A DNA stretch of 64,000 bases from Arthrobacter sp. NicSoilC5. Its GTDB lineage: Bacteria > Actinomycetota > Actinomycetes > Actinomycetales > Micrococcaceae. Positions 49,009 through 57,257 of this stretch are shown here, piece after piece. Location: positions 4,340,001 through 4,404,000 of the forward strand of contig NZ_AP024660.1 in the NCBI RefSeq assembly GCF_019977395.1, read 5' to 3'. Below the pieces are notes generated by a model that searched no databases, was not told the origin of the DNA, and worked only from the letters and a program-made list of their open reading frames with translations. Position 1 is the stretch's first letter, and each line of letters opens with the position of its first letter. The position numbers were made by a program, and so were the translations under genes.

Positions 49009-50175
49009 CTAGACGCGGATCCGGTATCCGCGCTTGACTACGGTTTCGATCAGCTTGCCGTCCGGCAGCGAGGACCGCAGGCGGCTCACGGTCATGTCCA
49101 GCGCGTGGACGGAGCCGCGCAGTTCCAGCAGGTCGGACAGCGATTCGCGGGACAGGACCGCTCCGCCGGCGCCGAGCAGGGCACGCAGGAGCAGCAGGGG
49201 AGCCGGTGCCAGTTCCACCTGCTGGCCGTCGATGCGCAGGCTCCGGCCCCGAAGCTCGATGCTCCCGGAGCGGGTCTCCAGCCGCCGGACGTGGTTCAGT
49301 GCCAGGTGCTCGCACACCAGCCGGATGAGGGCGCCCATCCGGAACCGCTCCGGGATGAGCGGCGTGATCCCGGCGTCGAGGAGGGGCTGGGCCGTGACGG
49401 GACCCACCACGGCCGTGGTGACGTTCAGTTTCAGGCTCTCCACCAGCTGCTTGTAGAGCCCCATCTCATGGGCCGTGCTCCACATGGCGTCCACGGCGGG
49501 GGCGCTGGTGAAGGTCAGGACGTCCAGGTTGCCGGTGCAGGCGGCGTCGATCAGCCGCGGAAGCCTGTCCTCGCCGTCGGGCTTGACCCAGCGGTAGGGC
49601 GTGACTGTCAGGACCGTGGCGCCGGACATGCGCAGGCGCTCGATTTGCCGCACATCGGTGTAGCCGTGCAGCTGCATGGCAACGGTTTTGCCGCGGACGC
49701 CCTCGGTGAGCAGCATGTCCACCAGGGTGGAGGTGGTTTCGTCGCTGCTGATGCCGACGTCGGCAAGGCCCGCCGCGCGCACCGCACCGCGGGCTTTCGG
49801 TCCCCGGACGAACATGCGGCAGCTGCCCAGCGTCTCCAGCAGCTCGTCGCCGATCCCGAAGGAATCCGCTGCCTCGCACCAGCGGCGCATGCCATACGCG
49901 GTGGTGGCGATGCAGAGATCGGGTTTGGCCGCGATGATGGCCCGGGTGTCCTCGATGAGGCGCATGTCCTCCTGGACGGGGGCGATCTTCAGTGCGGGGG
50001 CGTGCAGCACTTCGGCGCCGCGCCGTTCCAGGGCCTCGATCAGGTCGCGGGACCGCCGGTCCGAGGTGACGCCGATGCGGAATCCCTCCAGCGGCGACTC
50101 CGCGGCGTCTGTGGATTCTTCAGCCTGCGGTGATTCGGCCGGTGCAAGTGCAGTCATGGGGGTCAATCCTTTCAT
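49009..50175 (-). CDS. nnaR: HemD-like/winged-helix fusion regulator, NnaR type
   Basis: A 388-residue protein with an N-terminal uroporphyrinogen-III synthase-like domain (about 30-275; GFRIGVTSDRRSRDLIEAL, VMSTAHEMGLYK-like and AVVGPVTAQPLLDAGI) and a C-terminal OmpR-type winged helix (about 290-385; SIELRGRSLRIDGQQVELA, ETVVKRGYRIRV). ATG 50175 overlaps the cobA stop (ATGA); ATG 50157 with AAAGGA is an alternative. Streptomyces NnaR (SCO2958) has this architecture and works with GlnR on nitrate/nitrite genes; the operon here, nirB-cobA-nnaR, supports the same role. Whether the HemD part is catalytic is unclear. Confidence 0.85.
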   Translation of the reverse strand: MKGLTPMTALAPAESPQAEESTDAAESPLEGFRIGVTSDRRSRDLIEALERRGAEVLHAPALKIAPVQEDMRLIEDTRAIIAAKPDLCIATTAYGMRRWCEAADSFGIGDELLETLGSCRMFVRGPKARGAVRAAGLADVGISSDETTSTLVDMLLTEGVRGKTVAMQLHGYTDVRQIERLRMSGATVLTVTPYRWVKPDGEDRLPRLIDAACTGNLDVLTFTSAPAVDAMWSTAHEMGLYKQLVESLKLNVTTAVVGPVTAQPLLDAGITPLIPERFRMGALIRLVCEHLALNHVRRLETRSGSIELRGRSLRIDGQQVELAPAPLLLLRALLGAGGAVLSRESLSDLLELRGSVHALDMTVSRLRSSLPDGKLIETVVKRGYRIRV

Positions 50176-51203
50176 GATCCCAGCAGCGAGGCCGCCAGCC
50201 GGTCCAGGTCGGCGGCGGCAGCGGCGTGCTGCTGGTTGGCTTCAGCCACCCGCACCACCTCACCGATCACCAGCACGGCCGGGTTGCTGCAGCCGGCCGC
50301 GGCAGAGGTGATGGTGCCCAGATCGGCGATGGTGGTGCGCTGGCCCGGCCGGTATCCGCGTTCCACCACGGCCATGGGCATGTCCGGGCGCATCCCGGCA
50401 CGGCGGAGGCCGGCGGCGAGCTGGTGGAGGGTGCCGATGCCCATGAGCACCACGATGGTGCCGCCCAGGCCGGCCAGGTGGTGGTGCTCTTTTTCGGTCA
50501 GCGGGGCGTGCCCGGAAACCACCGTGAACATATGGCTGACTTCCCGGTGGGTGACCGGGATGCCAGCAGCGGCGGGCACCGAGATGGCGCTGGTCACGCC
50601 GGACACCACCTGGACCTGGACGCCAGCGGCCACGCATGCGGCTACTTCCTCGCCTCCGCGGCCGAATACGTAGGGGTCCCCGCCCTTGAGGCGGACCACA
50701 TTGTTCCCGGCCAGTGCACTTTCCACCATCAGCTTTTCGATATCCGACTGGCTGACCTTGTGGTGCCCCGGCTTCTTCCCCACATCCACGAGTTCCGCGG
50801 ACGTCAGCAGCGGCAGTTCCTGGTACGGAGCGAGGCGGTCATAAAACACCACGTCCGCATCGCGCAGCGCCCTGACGGCGGCCACGGTGAGGAGGTCGCT
50901 GGTGCCCGGCCCGCCCCCTACCAGGGTGACGTGCCCGGCGGCACCGGCGGCAGGTTCGGCAGCGACCGGGATGCCTGCGTCCCGGCAGCGGTCCAGGAGG
51001 CCGGCCCAGCCGGGCTGCCCGTCCTCGACGGCGGCCACCAGGAACAGTCCTTTCGGCAGCGGGGCGCCCTGGGCGGCATGCGGGCTGGTGAGGCGGTGGA
51101 CGACGGCGCCCGCGGCTTTGTACCGCCGCACCGCCTGCCGCGCGGCAGCAGGGGTGCCGGTCACCAGGACGTCCCGGCCGGTGAGGTCGATACTGAGCTG
51201 CAT
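50172..51203 (-). CDS. cobA: Uroporphyrinogen-III C-methyltransferase
   Basis: A 343-residue SAM-dependent enzyme that makes precorrin-2, the first step towards sirohaem and cobalamin. ATG 51203 (MQLSIDLTGRDVLVTG) is 2 bp after the nirB stop. A short N-terminal region of about 95 residues resembles a shrunken dehydrogenase-like domain. The SUMT core follows: VTLVGGGPGTSDLLTVAAVR (about 98), VFYDRLAP, RLKGGDPYVFGRGGEE (about 180-195), VSGVTSAISVPAAAGIPVTH and VVLMGIGTLHQLA. It supplies the sirohaem precursor needed by NirB. Oxidase and chelatase steps are not encoded in the window. Confidence 0.93.
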   Translation of the reverse strand: MQLSIDLTGRDVLVTGTPAAARQAVRRYKAAGAVVHRLTSPHAAQGAPLPKGLFLVAAVEDGQPGWAGLLDRCRDAGIPVAAEPAAGAAGHVTLVGGGPGTSDLLTVAAVRALRDADVVFYDRLAPYQELPLLTSAELVDVGKKPGHHKVSQSDIEKLMVESALAGNNVVRLKGGDPYVFGRGGEEVAACVAAGVQVQVVSGVTSAISVPAAAGIPVTHREVSHMFTVVSGHAPLTEKEHHHLAGLGGTIVVLMGIGTLHQLAAGLRRAGMRPDMPMAVVERGYRPGQRTTIADLGTITSAAAGCSNPAVLVIGEVVRVAEANQQHAAAAADLDRLAASLLGS

Positions 51204-51205
51204 GG

Positions 51206-53845
51206 TTATGCTTCGTTTCCAGGGGTGGTCGTGGCGGTGCGGACCGGGATGGAGGACCCTATCAGGACCTTTCCCTTTTCTTCGGGAGTGGCGGGGCGCA
51301 TCTGGCCGCGCTCGTCCGGGACGAAGGTGATGGAATCGTCCTTTTGGTCGGGGGCGTTGACGAAGGAGCGGAACCGGCGCAGGCGCTCGGGGTCCTTCAG
51401 GGTGTCGGCCCATTCGTCGACGTAGGTGTCCACGTGCTTGGCCATGGCAGCCTCGAGCTCCGCGGCGATGCCCAGCGTGTCCTTGACCACCACGTCCTCC
51501 ACGTGCTTGATGCCGCCGTCGAGCTCTTCCTGCCACCGGGCGGTGCGCTGCAGGCGGTCGGCGGTGCGGATGTAGTACATGAAGTAGCGGTCGATGTACT
51601 TGATCAGGGTCTCGTCGTCCAGGTCCTTGGCCAGCAGCTGTGCGTGCGCCGGCGTGGCTCCGCCATTGCCGCCCACGTAGAGGTTCCAGCCGTCGGCGGT
51701 GGCGATCACGCCCACGTCCTTGCCGCGCGCCTCGGCGCATTCGCGGGCGCAGCCGGAGACGCCCATCTTGAGCTTGTGCGGGCTCCGGAGGCCGCGGTAC
51801 CGCAGCTCCAGCTGGATGGCCATGGCCACGGAGTCCTGGACGCCGAACCGGCACCAGGTGGAACCGACGCAGGACTTCACCGTGCGCAGGCTCTTGCCGT
51901 ACGCCTGGCCGGACTCAAAGCCGGCGTCCACCAGTTCCTTCCAGATCTCCGGGAGCTGTTCGAGCCGGGCGCCGAACATGTCGATCCGCTGGCCGCCAGT
52001 GATCTTGGTGTACAGGCCGTACTTTTCGGCGACGGCGGCGATCACTCCGAGCTTCTTCGGGGTGATCTCGCCACCGGCGATGCGGGGGACCACCGAGTAG
52101 GTGCCGTCCTTTTGCATGTTGGCCAGGGCGCGGTCGTTGGTGTCCTGCAGGGTTCCGCGGCCGGCGTCCAGCACGTAGGCGCTGTTCTGGCTGGCCAGGA
52201 TGTTGGCAATGGTGGGCTTGCAGATGTCGCAGCCCGCGCCGGTGCCGTACTTGGCCATGATCTCCTCGAAGGAGGTCAGCCCCAGGACACGGATGGCGTC
52301 GAAGAGTTCCTGCCGGGACAGTTCGATGTGCTCGCACAGGGCCTTGGAGACCTCGACGCCGGACTTGGTCAGCTCAGTTTCCAGCAGCTTCTTCAACATC
52401 GGCACGCAGGAACCGCACTGGGTGCCGGCACGGGTGCAGCCCTTCAGCTCGCCCAGCTCCTGGACGGGGGCGTTGCCCTCGCAGGCGCCGCAGCCGTTGA
52501 TGGTGTCCCTGATGGTTCCCGCGGTGACGTTGTTGCAGGAGCAGAGGGTGGCGTCGTCCGGCAGTTCGGTTTCCGGAGCGTCCCCGCCGCCGGCCGCGCT
52601 GAGGAACGCGCCGGGCTCGGCGGGAAGTTCGCGGCCCAGGAGCGGGCGCAGGCTCATGTACGGGGAGGCGTCGCCCACGAAGATGCCGCCCAGGAGGGTC
52701 TTCGCGTCGTCGGTGGTCACGATCTTCTGGTACACGCCGCGGGCGGGGTCGGCGTAGACGATTTCGAGGGCATGTTCGGTGCGGGCGAAGGCATCGCCGA
52801 AGCTGGCAACGTCCACGCCTGAGAGCTTGAGTTTGGTGGCGGTGTCGAAACCCGGGAAGGTGGCGTCTCCGCCGTGGAGCCGGTCGGCCACAATCTCGGC
52901 CATGGTGTTGGCGGGGGCCACCAGGCCCAGGCACATGCCGCCGAAGTTGGCCACTTCGCCGATGGCCCAGATGCCCGGTACTTCGGTGGCGCAGTAATCG
53001 TTGATGACCACCCCGCCGCGGGGGCCCAGGCTGAAGAGCTGGTCTTCGCCCTCGGCGGCGCGGAAGAGTTCGTCGCGGGGTTTGACGCCGACGGCGACAA
53101 TCACCAGGTCTGCCGGGATGACGCGTTCGTCAGCCATGAGCACTCCGGTGACCTGGCCGTCGTCGTCCGCCAAAATCTCGGAAGGGAACACACCGCCGTG
53201 GACCTCGAAGCCTTTCGCCTCGATGAGCCGGCCCAGGGCCTGGCCCGCACCCTCGTCCAGCTGGGTGTTCATCAGCCAGGGAGCCCCGTTGATGACGACG
53301 GGGGTGGCGCCGAGCTGCTCGGTGCCGGCGGCCGACTCAAGGCCCAGGAGTCCGCCGCCGATGGTCACCGCGTTGATCTTGCGGCCGAGCTTTGCGGTGA
53401 GTTTGGCGATGGCCTTGTTGATGGCCCACACGTCCTCAAGCGTCCGGTACACGTGGGCGTGCTCGGCACCGGGGATGGGCAGGCGCACAGCGTCCGAGCC
53501 CGTGGCCACCACCAGCTGGTCGTACTCGTAGCTGTGGCCGGCGGCGGTTTCCACGCTCTTTGTTTCCGGGTTGATCTTCACCACGCGCTCGCCGGTCTTC
53601 AGGACCAGCGAGCCGTGGTCCCACATGGAGGCGGTGCCCAGGGTGAGGTCCACCCCGGCATCGGTGAGGGCCTTGGAAAGTGCCACCCGGTCGTAGGGGA
53701 GGTGGGCTTCCTCGGTGAGGACCGTGACATGCCAGCCGTCGAGGCCGCGGGCATGCATGGCGTCCGCAAAACGGTGGGCCGCTGGGCCGCCGCCGGCGAC
53801 GACGATGCGGCGCGGAGTCTCTGTGCTTGAAGTCTGTTCGGTCAC
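51206..53845 (-). CDS. nirB: NADH-dependent nitrite reductase large subunit
   Basis: An 879-residue enzyme reducing nitrite to ammonium in the cytosol. GTG 53845 (VTEQTSSTETPRR) follows GAAAGG. Order: FAD/NADH domain with RRIVVAGGGPAAHRFADAM (about 12-30) and GGGLLGLESA; a BFD-like [2Fe-2S] domain with LCSCNNVTAGT and CGSCVP (about 430-490). Then comes the sirohaem/[4Fe-4S] core with KSCVGSTWCRFG (about 661) and SGCARECAEARG (about 700). All four cluster cysteines are present. It heads the nirB-cobA-nnaR operon. A GlnR-type box lies 66-103 bp upstream. The small subunit gene nirD is divergent. Confidence 0.96.
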   Translation of the reverse strand: MTEQTSSTETPRRIVVAGGGPAAHRFADAMHARGLDGWHVTVLTEEAHLPYDRVALSKALTDAGVDLTLGTASMWDHGSLVLKTGERVVKINPETKSVETAAGHSYEYDQLVVATGSDAVRLPIPGAEHAHVYRTLEDVWAINKAIAKLTAKLGRKINAVTIGGGLLGLESAAGTEQLGATPVVINGAPWLMNTQLDEGAGQALGRLIEAKGFEVHGGVFPSEILADDDGQVTGVLMADERVIPADLVIVAVGVKPRDELFRAAEGEDQLFSLGPRGGVVINDYCATEVPGIWAIGEVANFGGMCLGLVAPANTMAEIVADRLHGGDATFPGFDTATKLKLSGVDVASFGDAFARTEHALEIVYADPARGVYQKIVTTDDAKTLLGGIFVGDASPYMSLRPLLGRELPAEPGAFLSAAGGGDAPETELPDDATLCSCNNVTAGTIRDTINGCGACEGNAPVQELGELKGCTRAGTQCGSCVPMLKKLLETELTKSGVEVSKALCEHIELSRQELFDAIRVLGLTSFEEIMAKYGTGAGCDICKPTIANILASQNSAYVLDAGRGTLQDTNDRALANMQKDGTYSVVPRIAGGEITPKKLGVIAAVAEKYGLYTKITGGQRIDMFGARLEQLPEIWKELVDAGFESGQAYGKSLRTVKSCVGSTWCRFGVQDSVAMAIQLELRYRGLRSPHKLKMGVSGCARECAEARGKDVGVIATADGWNLYVGGNGGATPAHAQLLAKDLDDETLIKYIDRYFMYYIRTADRLQRTARWQEELDGGIKHVEDVVVKDTLGIAAELEAAMAKHVDTYVDEWADTLKDPERLRRFRSFVNAPDQKDDSITFVPDERGQMRPATPEEKGKVLIGSSIPVRTATTTPGNEA

Positions 53846-53910
53846 TGTGGGCCTTTCGCATGGGCCGCAGACGGTGCTCTGCAGCTTGTGCATCCAGCCT
53901 AGGAAGGGGC

Positions 53911-53948
53911 AGTTTCGCCTCAGTTTCCCAATTGTTTCGTCAACTTAA
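53911..53948 (-). promoter_or_regulatory. GlnR box in the nirB/nirD intergenic region
   Basis: On the minus strand the order is GTTAA, GAAAC, GAAAC, GAAAC, each separated by 6 bp, giving an exact 11-bp period (plus-strand half-sites at 53944, 53933, 53922 and 53911). This equals the known GlnR box layout (GTnAC-n6-GAAAC, repeated). It lies 66-103 bp upstream of nirB and 157-194 bp upstream of nirD. Control by GlnR is inferred from this and from the nitrite reductase genes. Confidence 0.75.
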
Positions 53949-54104
53949 CTTCTGCATCACGAACGCATTTCCGCCCGCGTTAGGTCTCTTTTACGCGCCG
54001 GACACATTCACCGCACCCCTTTGAAACACCCGGACCCTAGCGTGGGACACGGCCGCAAAAGCTGCCAATGCAAGGGACAACAGGCACAGGGAAAGGAGCC
54101 GGAC

Positions 54105-54485
54105 ATGACGGCAACACTTGAACTTGGGGCGCTCGCCGCCGAATCAGACACCGCCGGGTTCGGGACCGGCTGGCACCGTGTCTGCATGGTGGATGACCTC
54201 GAACCGGCATGGGGCGAGGCCGCCCTGGTGGCAGGCCGCCAGGTGGCACTGTTCCGCACCGGCCCCAGCGAAGTCTTCGCCGTGGCGCATGAGGACCCCG
54301 CCACCGGAGCCCACGTCATGGCCCGCGGCATCCTCGGCTCCAAGGGCACCCGCCCCACGATCGCCTCGCCGCTGCACAAGGAGGTCTACGATCTGGAGAC
54401 CGGTGAATGCTTCACCACTCCGGGCCTGCGGCTGGCAGCGTTCAGCACCCGTGTCAGGGACGGCTTCGTCGAGGTGGAGCTCTAG
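54105..54485 (+). CDS. nirD: Nitrite reductase small subunit
   Basis: A 126-residue NirD from ATG 54105 (MTATLELGALAAES), preceded by AAAGGAG. It has a Rieske-like fold: WHRVCMVDDLEPAWGEAALV, then ASPLHKEVYDLETGECFTT, but lacks the Cys/His ligands of true Rieske proteins, as is normal for NirD. It partners NirB. Unusually it is divergent from nirB instead of following it. A hairpin ends the gene. Confidence 0.93.
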   Translation: MTATLELGALAAESDTAGFGTGWHRVCMVDDLEPAWGEAALVAGRQVALFRTGPSEVFAVAHEDPATGAHVMARGILGSKGTRPTIASPLHKEVYDLETGECFTTPGLRLAAFSTRVRDGFVEVEL

Positions 54486-54501
54486 GATTTTCCGCAGGGT
54501 A

Positions 54502-54526
54502 GGGGCGCGCCGAAGAGGCGCGCCCC
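54502..54526. terminator. Hairpin between convergent nirD and phosphohexomutase
   Basis: A perfect 10-bp GC stem (54502-54511 with 54517-54526), loop GAAGA, followed by TTCC. It lies midway between the two stops. Confidence 0.7.
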
Positions 54527-54534
54527 TTCCGTGG

Positions 54535-56283
54535 TTAAAGTCCCAGCGCCTCGCTCACGTCGTGGAGGACTTCATCCAGCGAGGCGCGTGCCGCCTGGCG
54601 TGCCGCCGGCAGTTCCGCGGCGGAGCCCACCTGGTGGATGACTTCCAGGTAGCACTTGAGTTTGGGCTCGGTGCCGCTGGGCCGGATGATCACGCGGGTC
54701 AGGTTCCGGGTGATGTAGAGCAGGCCCTCCGTGGGCGGCAACTGCGCGCTGCCTTCGGCCAGGTCCGTGAATACCTCCACCGCTGACTGCCCGAACGACT
54801 CCGGCGGCGAAACCCTGAGGCGGTTCATCATGGCGTCCAGCAGTCCCAGGTCCGCAACCCTGATGCTCAGCTGGTCGCTGGCATGCAGGCCGTGCTGGAG
54901 GTACAGCTCGTCCAGGGTGTCGAAGACCGTCTTGCCTGCGGCTTTGGCGGTGGCCGCGAGTTCGGCGATCAGGACCGCGGCGGAAATGCCGTCCTTGTCC
55001 TTCACCTGATCCGGCGCGACGCAGTATCCCAGCGCCTCCTCGTACCCGTAGACCAGCCCCGGGACCCGGGAAATCCACTTGAATCCGGTCAGCGTTTCCA
55101 CATGGTCGAGTCCGGCGGCCGCGGCGATGCGGGCCAGCAGGCGGGAGGACACAATCGAATTGGCGAACACACGGCGGCCGTCAGCCTCCGCAAGGGAGTC
55201 GCCGTCCGCGAGCCGGGCCACCATGTGGGCGCCCAGCAGGGACCCCACTTCGTCCCCGCGGAGCATGCGCCACGCGCCGGTGTCGGGGTCCTTGGCCGCT
55301 ACGGCAGCCCTATCGGCGTCGGGGTCATTGGCGATGACCAGGTCGGCGTCCAGCCGCGCCGCTGCCTCCAGGGCAAGGTCCAGTGCGCCGGGTTCCTCCG
55401 GGTTGGGGAAACTGACGGTGGGGAAATCGGGGTCCGGATCGGCCTGCTCGGCCACCACGGTGACATCCGTGAAACCTGCCGTCTTGAGTACTTCCAGCGC
55501 CGTCCCGCCGCCGACGCCGTGCAGCGGGGTCAGGACAATCCGGAGATCGCGGGCCGGAAAGCGCTCCGGCATGGCGAGTGCCGCCGTCGCCCGCTGGTAC
55601 TCGGCGGCGATGGAGCCGTCCAGGACGGTCCATCCGTCCCCTGCCAGCGCTATGGACTCCAGCGGCCCCACGGCGCTGATGCGCGCGGCGATTTCGGCAT
55701 CGTACGGCGCCACGATCTGGGCGCCGTCGCCCTCTGCCGTTACCGCGTGCCGCCCCAGGTACACCTTGTACCCGTTGTCCTGCGGCGGGTTGTGGCTGGC
55801 GGTGACCATGACGCCGCCGTCGCACTCCAGGGCGCGGACAGCGTAGGCCAGCAGGGGAGTGGGGAGGGCTGCCGGCAGCAGGAAGGTCTCGATGCCGGCC
55901 GCGGTGAAGATCGCCGCCGTTTCCGCGGCGAAAATATCCGAGTTGTAGCGGGCGTCATAGCCGACGACGGCGCGCGGCCGGGTGCCGGCCGCCGCCTTGG
56001 CCACGGCCTCCACCAGGAACGCCGCGAGTCCCGCTGCAGCCCGGCGGACCACCACCCGGTTCATCCGGTTTGGGCCGGGGCCCAGCGCGGCCCGCAGTCC
56101 CGCAGTGCCGAACTGCAGTGTGCCGCGGAAGCTGTCTTCCAGTTCCTGCCGGGCCGCGGGATCGCCATCCTCCACGAGGCGGACCAGCTCGAGGAGCGAC
56201 GCCTTCGTTGCGGGATCCGGGTCTTGGGCAGCCCATTCGCGGGCTTCGGTGAGCAGGCGAAGTTCGGCATCGGAAGACGTCAT
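54535..56283 (-). CDS. Phospho-sugar mutase (phosphoglucomutase/phosphomannomutase family)
   Basis: A 582-residue alpha-D-phosphohexomutase. ATG 56283 (MTSSDAELRL) is chosen because a TAGCGT hexamer sits 7 nt before it; ATG 56289 is an alternative. The phospho-serine loop is VMVTASHNPPQDNGYKVYLG (about 135-154), the Mg site is NDPDADRAAV (about 310), the sugar loop is GFKWI-type TLTGFKWISRVPG, and the phosphate site is TRVIIRPSGTEPKLKCY (about 540). It interconverts hexose or pentose 1- and 6-/5-phosphates; specificity is not readable. With PNP and DeoC it could process ribose-1-phosphates. The purine nucleoside phosphorylase gene lies upstream, same strand. Confidence 0.93.
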   Translation of the reverse strand: MTSSDAELRLLTEAREWAAQDPDPATKASLLELVRLVEDGDPAARQELEDSFRGTLQFGTAGLRAALGPGPNRMNRVVVRRAAAGLAAFLVEAVAKAAAGTRPRAVVGYDARYNSDIFAAETAAIFTAAGIETFLLPAALPTPLLAYAVRALECDGGVMVTASHNPPQDNGYKVYLGRHAVTAEGDGAQIVAPYDAEIAARISAVGPLESIALAGDGWTVLDGSIAAEYQRATAALAMPERFPARDLRIVLTPLHGVGGGTALEVLKTAGFTDVTVVAEQADPDPDFPTVSFPNPEEPGALDLALEAAARLDADLVIANDPDADRAAVAAKDPDTGAWRMLRGDEVGSLLGAHMVARLADGDSLAEADGRRVFANSIVSSRLLARIAAAAGLDHVETLTGFKWISRVPGLVYGYEEALGYCVAPDQVKDKDGISAAVLIAELAATAKAAGKTVFDTLDELYLQHGLHASDQLSIRVADLGLLDAMMNRLRVSPPESFGQSAVEVFTDLAEGSAQLPPTEGLLYITRNLTRVIIRPSGTEPKLKCYLEVIHQVGSAAELPAARQAARASLDEVLHDVSEALGL

Positions 56284-56290
56284 GGGCATA

Positions 56291-56296
56291 ACGCTA
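56291..56296 (-). promoter_or_regulatory. -10 hexamer (TAGCGT) for the phospho-sugar mutase, probable leaderless start
   Basis: On the minus strand TAGCGT ends 7 nt before the ATG at 56283. No ribosome-binding site is visible. Confidence 0.4.
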
Positions 56297-56340
56297 TCGT
56301 CATTGCCCGCCCACGTGGCGCACCCCGGGCGCCTGACCCG

Positions 56341-57159
56341 TTAGAGCCGGGCGATGATGTCAGCCAGCAGCCTGGAAATGCGCGGGCCCGCTGCCTGGCC
56401 GGACTCGATGACTTCCTGGTGGCTGAGCGGCTGGGGGCTGATGCCTGCCGCAAGGTTGGTGACCAGCGAAATGCCGAACACCTCCATGCCGGCATGACGC
56501 CCTGCGATGGCCTCAAGCGCCGTCGACATCCCGATGAGGTCCGCACCGATCCGCTTGGCATACTGCACCTCCGCCGGGGTCTCATAGTGCGGGCCGGGGA
56601 ACTGTGCGTACACGCCCTCGTCCAGGGTGGGGTCCACTTCCCGGGCCAGCCCGCGGATCCGCGGCGAATACAGGTCCGTCAGGTCCACGAACGTAGCGCC
56701 TTCCAGCGGGGAGGCGGCGGTGAGGTTGATGTGGTCCCGGATCAGTACCGGGGTGCCGGGGGCCCAGTCCTCGTTGAGGCCGCCGCAGCCGTTGGTGAGG
56801 ACGAGGGTGCTGCATCCGGCAGCCGCAGCGGTCCGGATGCCGTGCACCACGGCGCGGACGCCCCTGCCCTCGTAGTAGTGGGTCCGTGCTCCCAGGACCA
56901 GGGCGCGCTTGCCGGACGTGGTCAGCACGGAGCGGATGGTGCCAACGTGGCCCTCCACGGCGGGGGCGTGGAAGCCGGGAACCTCCTCGGCGGACAGCGT
57001 GGCAGTGGTCTCGCCGATCAGGTCTGCGGCCTCGCCCCACCCGGAACCGAGAACCAGGGCCGTGTCATGGCGGTCCACTCCGGTTTCTTCCGCAATGTAG
57101 TCCGCGGCGGCGCGGGCGGCGGCGAACGGGTCCGTGTTCAGGAAGTCTGTTGTACTCAC
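56341..57159 (-). CDS. Purine-nucleoside phosphorylase
   Basis: A 272-residue trimeric-type PNP that cleaves purine nucleosides with phosphate to base and (deoxy)ribose-1-phosphate. GTG 57159 (VSTTDFLNTDPFAAA). Motifs are LVLGSGWGEAADLIGET (about 35), RTHYYEGRGVRAVVHGIRTA (about 91-110), LTNGCGGLNEDWAPGTPVLI (about 122-141) and the purine-site GMSTALEAIAGRHAGMEVFG (about 205-224). It is 50 bp upstream of the mutase gene on the same strand, a salvage pair, and is divergent from the LpdA-like gene. Confidence 0.95.
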   Translation of the reverse strand: MSTTDFLNTDPFAAARAAADYIAEETGVDRHDTALVLGSGWGEAADLIGETTATLSAEEVPGFHAPAVEGHVGTIRSVLTTSGKRALVLGARTHYYEGRGVRAVVHGIRTAAAAGCSTLVLTNGCGGLNEDWAPGTPVLIRDHINLTAASPLEGATFVDLTDLYSPRIRGLAREVDPTLDEGVYAQFPGPHYETPAEVQYAKRIGADLIGMSTALEAIAGRHAGMEVFGISLVTNLAAGISPQPLSHQEVIESGQAAGPRISRLLADIIARL

Positions 57160-57165
57160 CAGTAC

Positions 57166-57171
57166 AAGTTA
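57166..57171 (-). promoter_or_regulatory. -10 hexamer (TAACTT) for the PNP gene, probable leaderless start
   Basis: On the minus strand TAACTT ends 6 nt before the GTG at 57159. No ribosome-binding site is visible. Confidence 0.4.
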
Positions 57172-57257
57172 TCCTGCCGCCCATGTTGCCCCGGTCACGG
57201 CAGGCCCGGAAAGCACCCTGATTTCTTGGTGGTCGGGCCGTAAATGGGAGAGAATGG

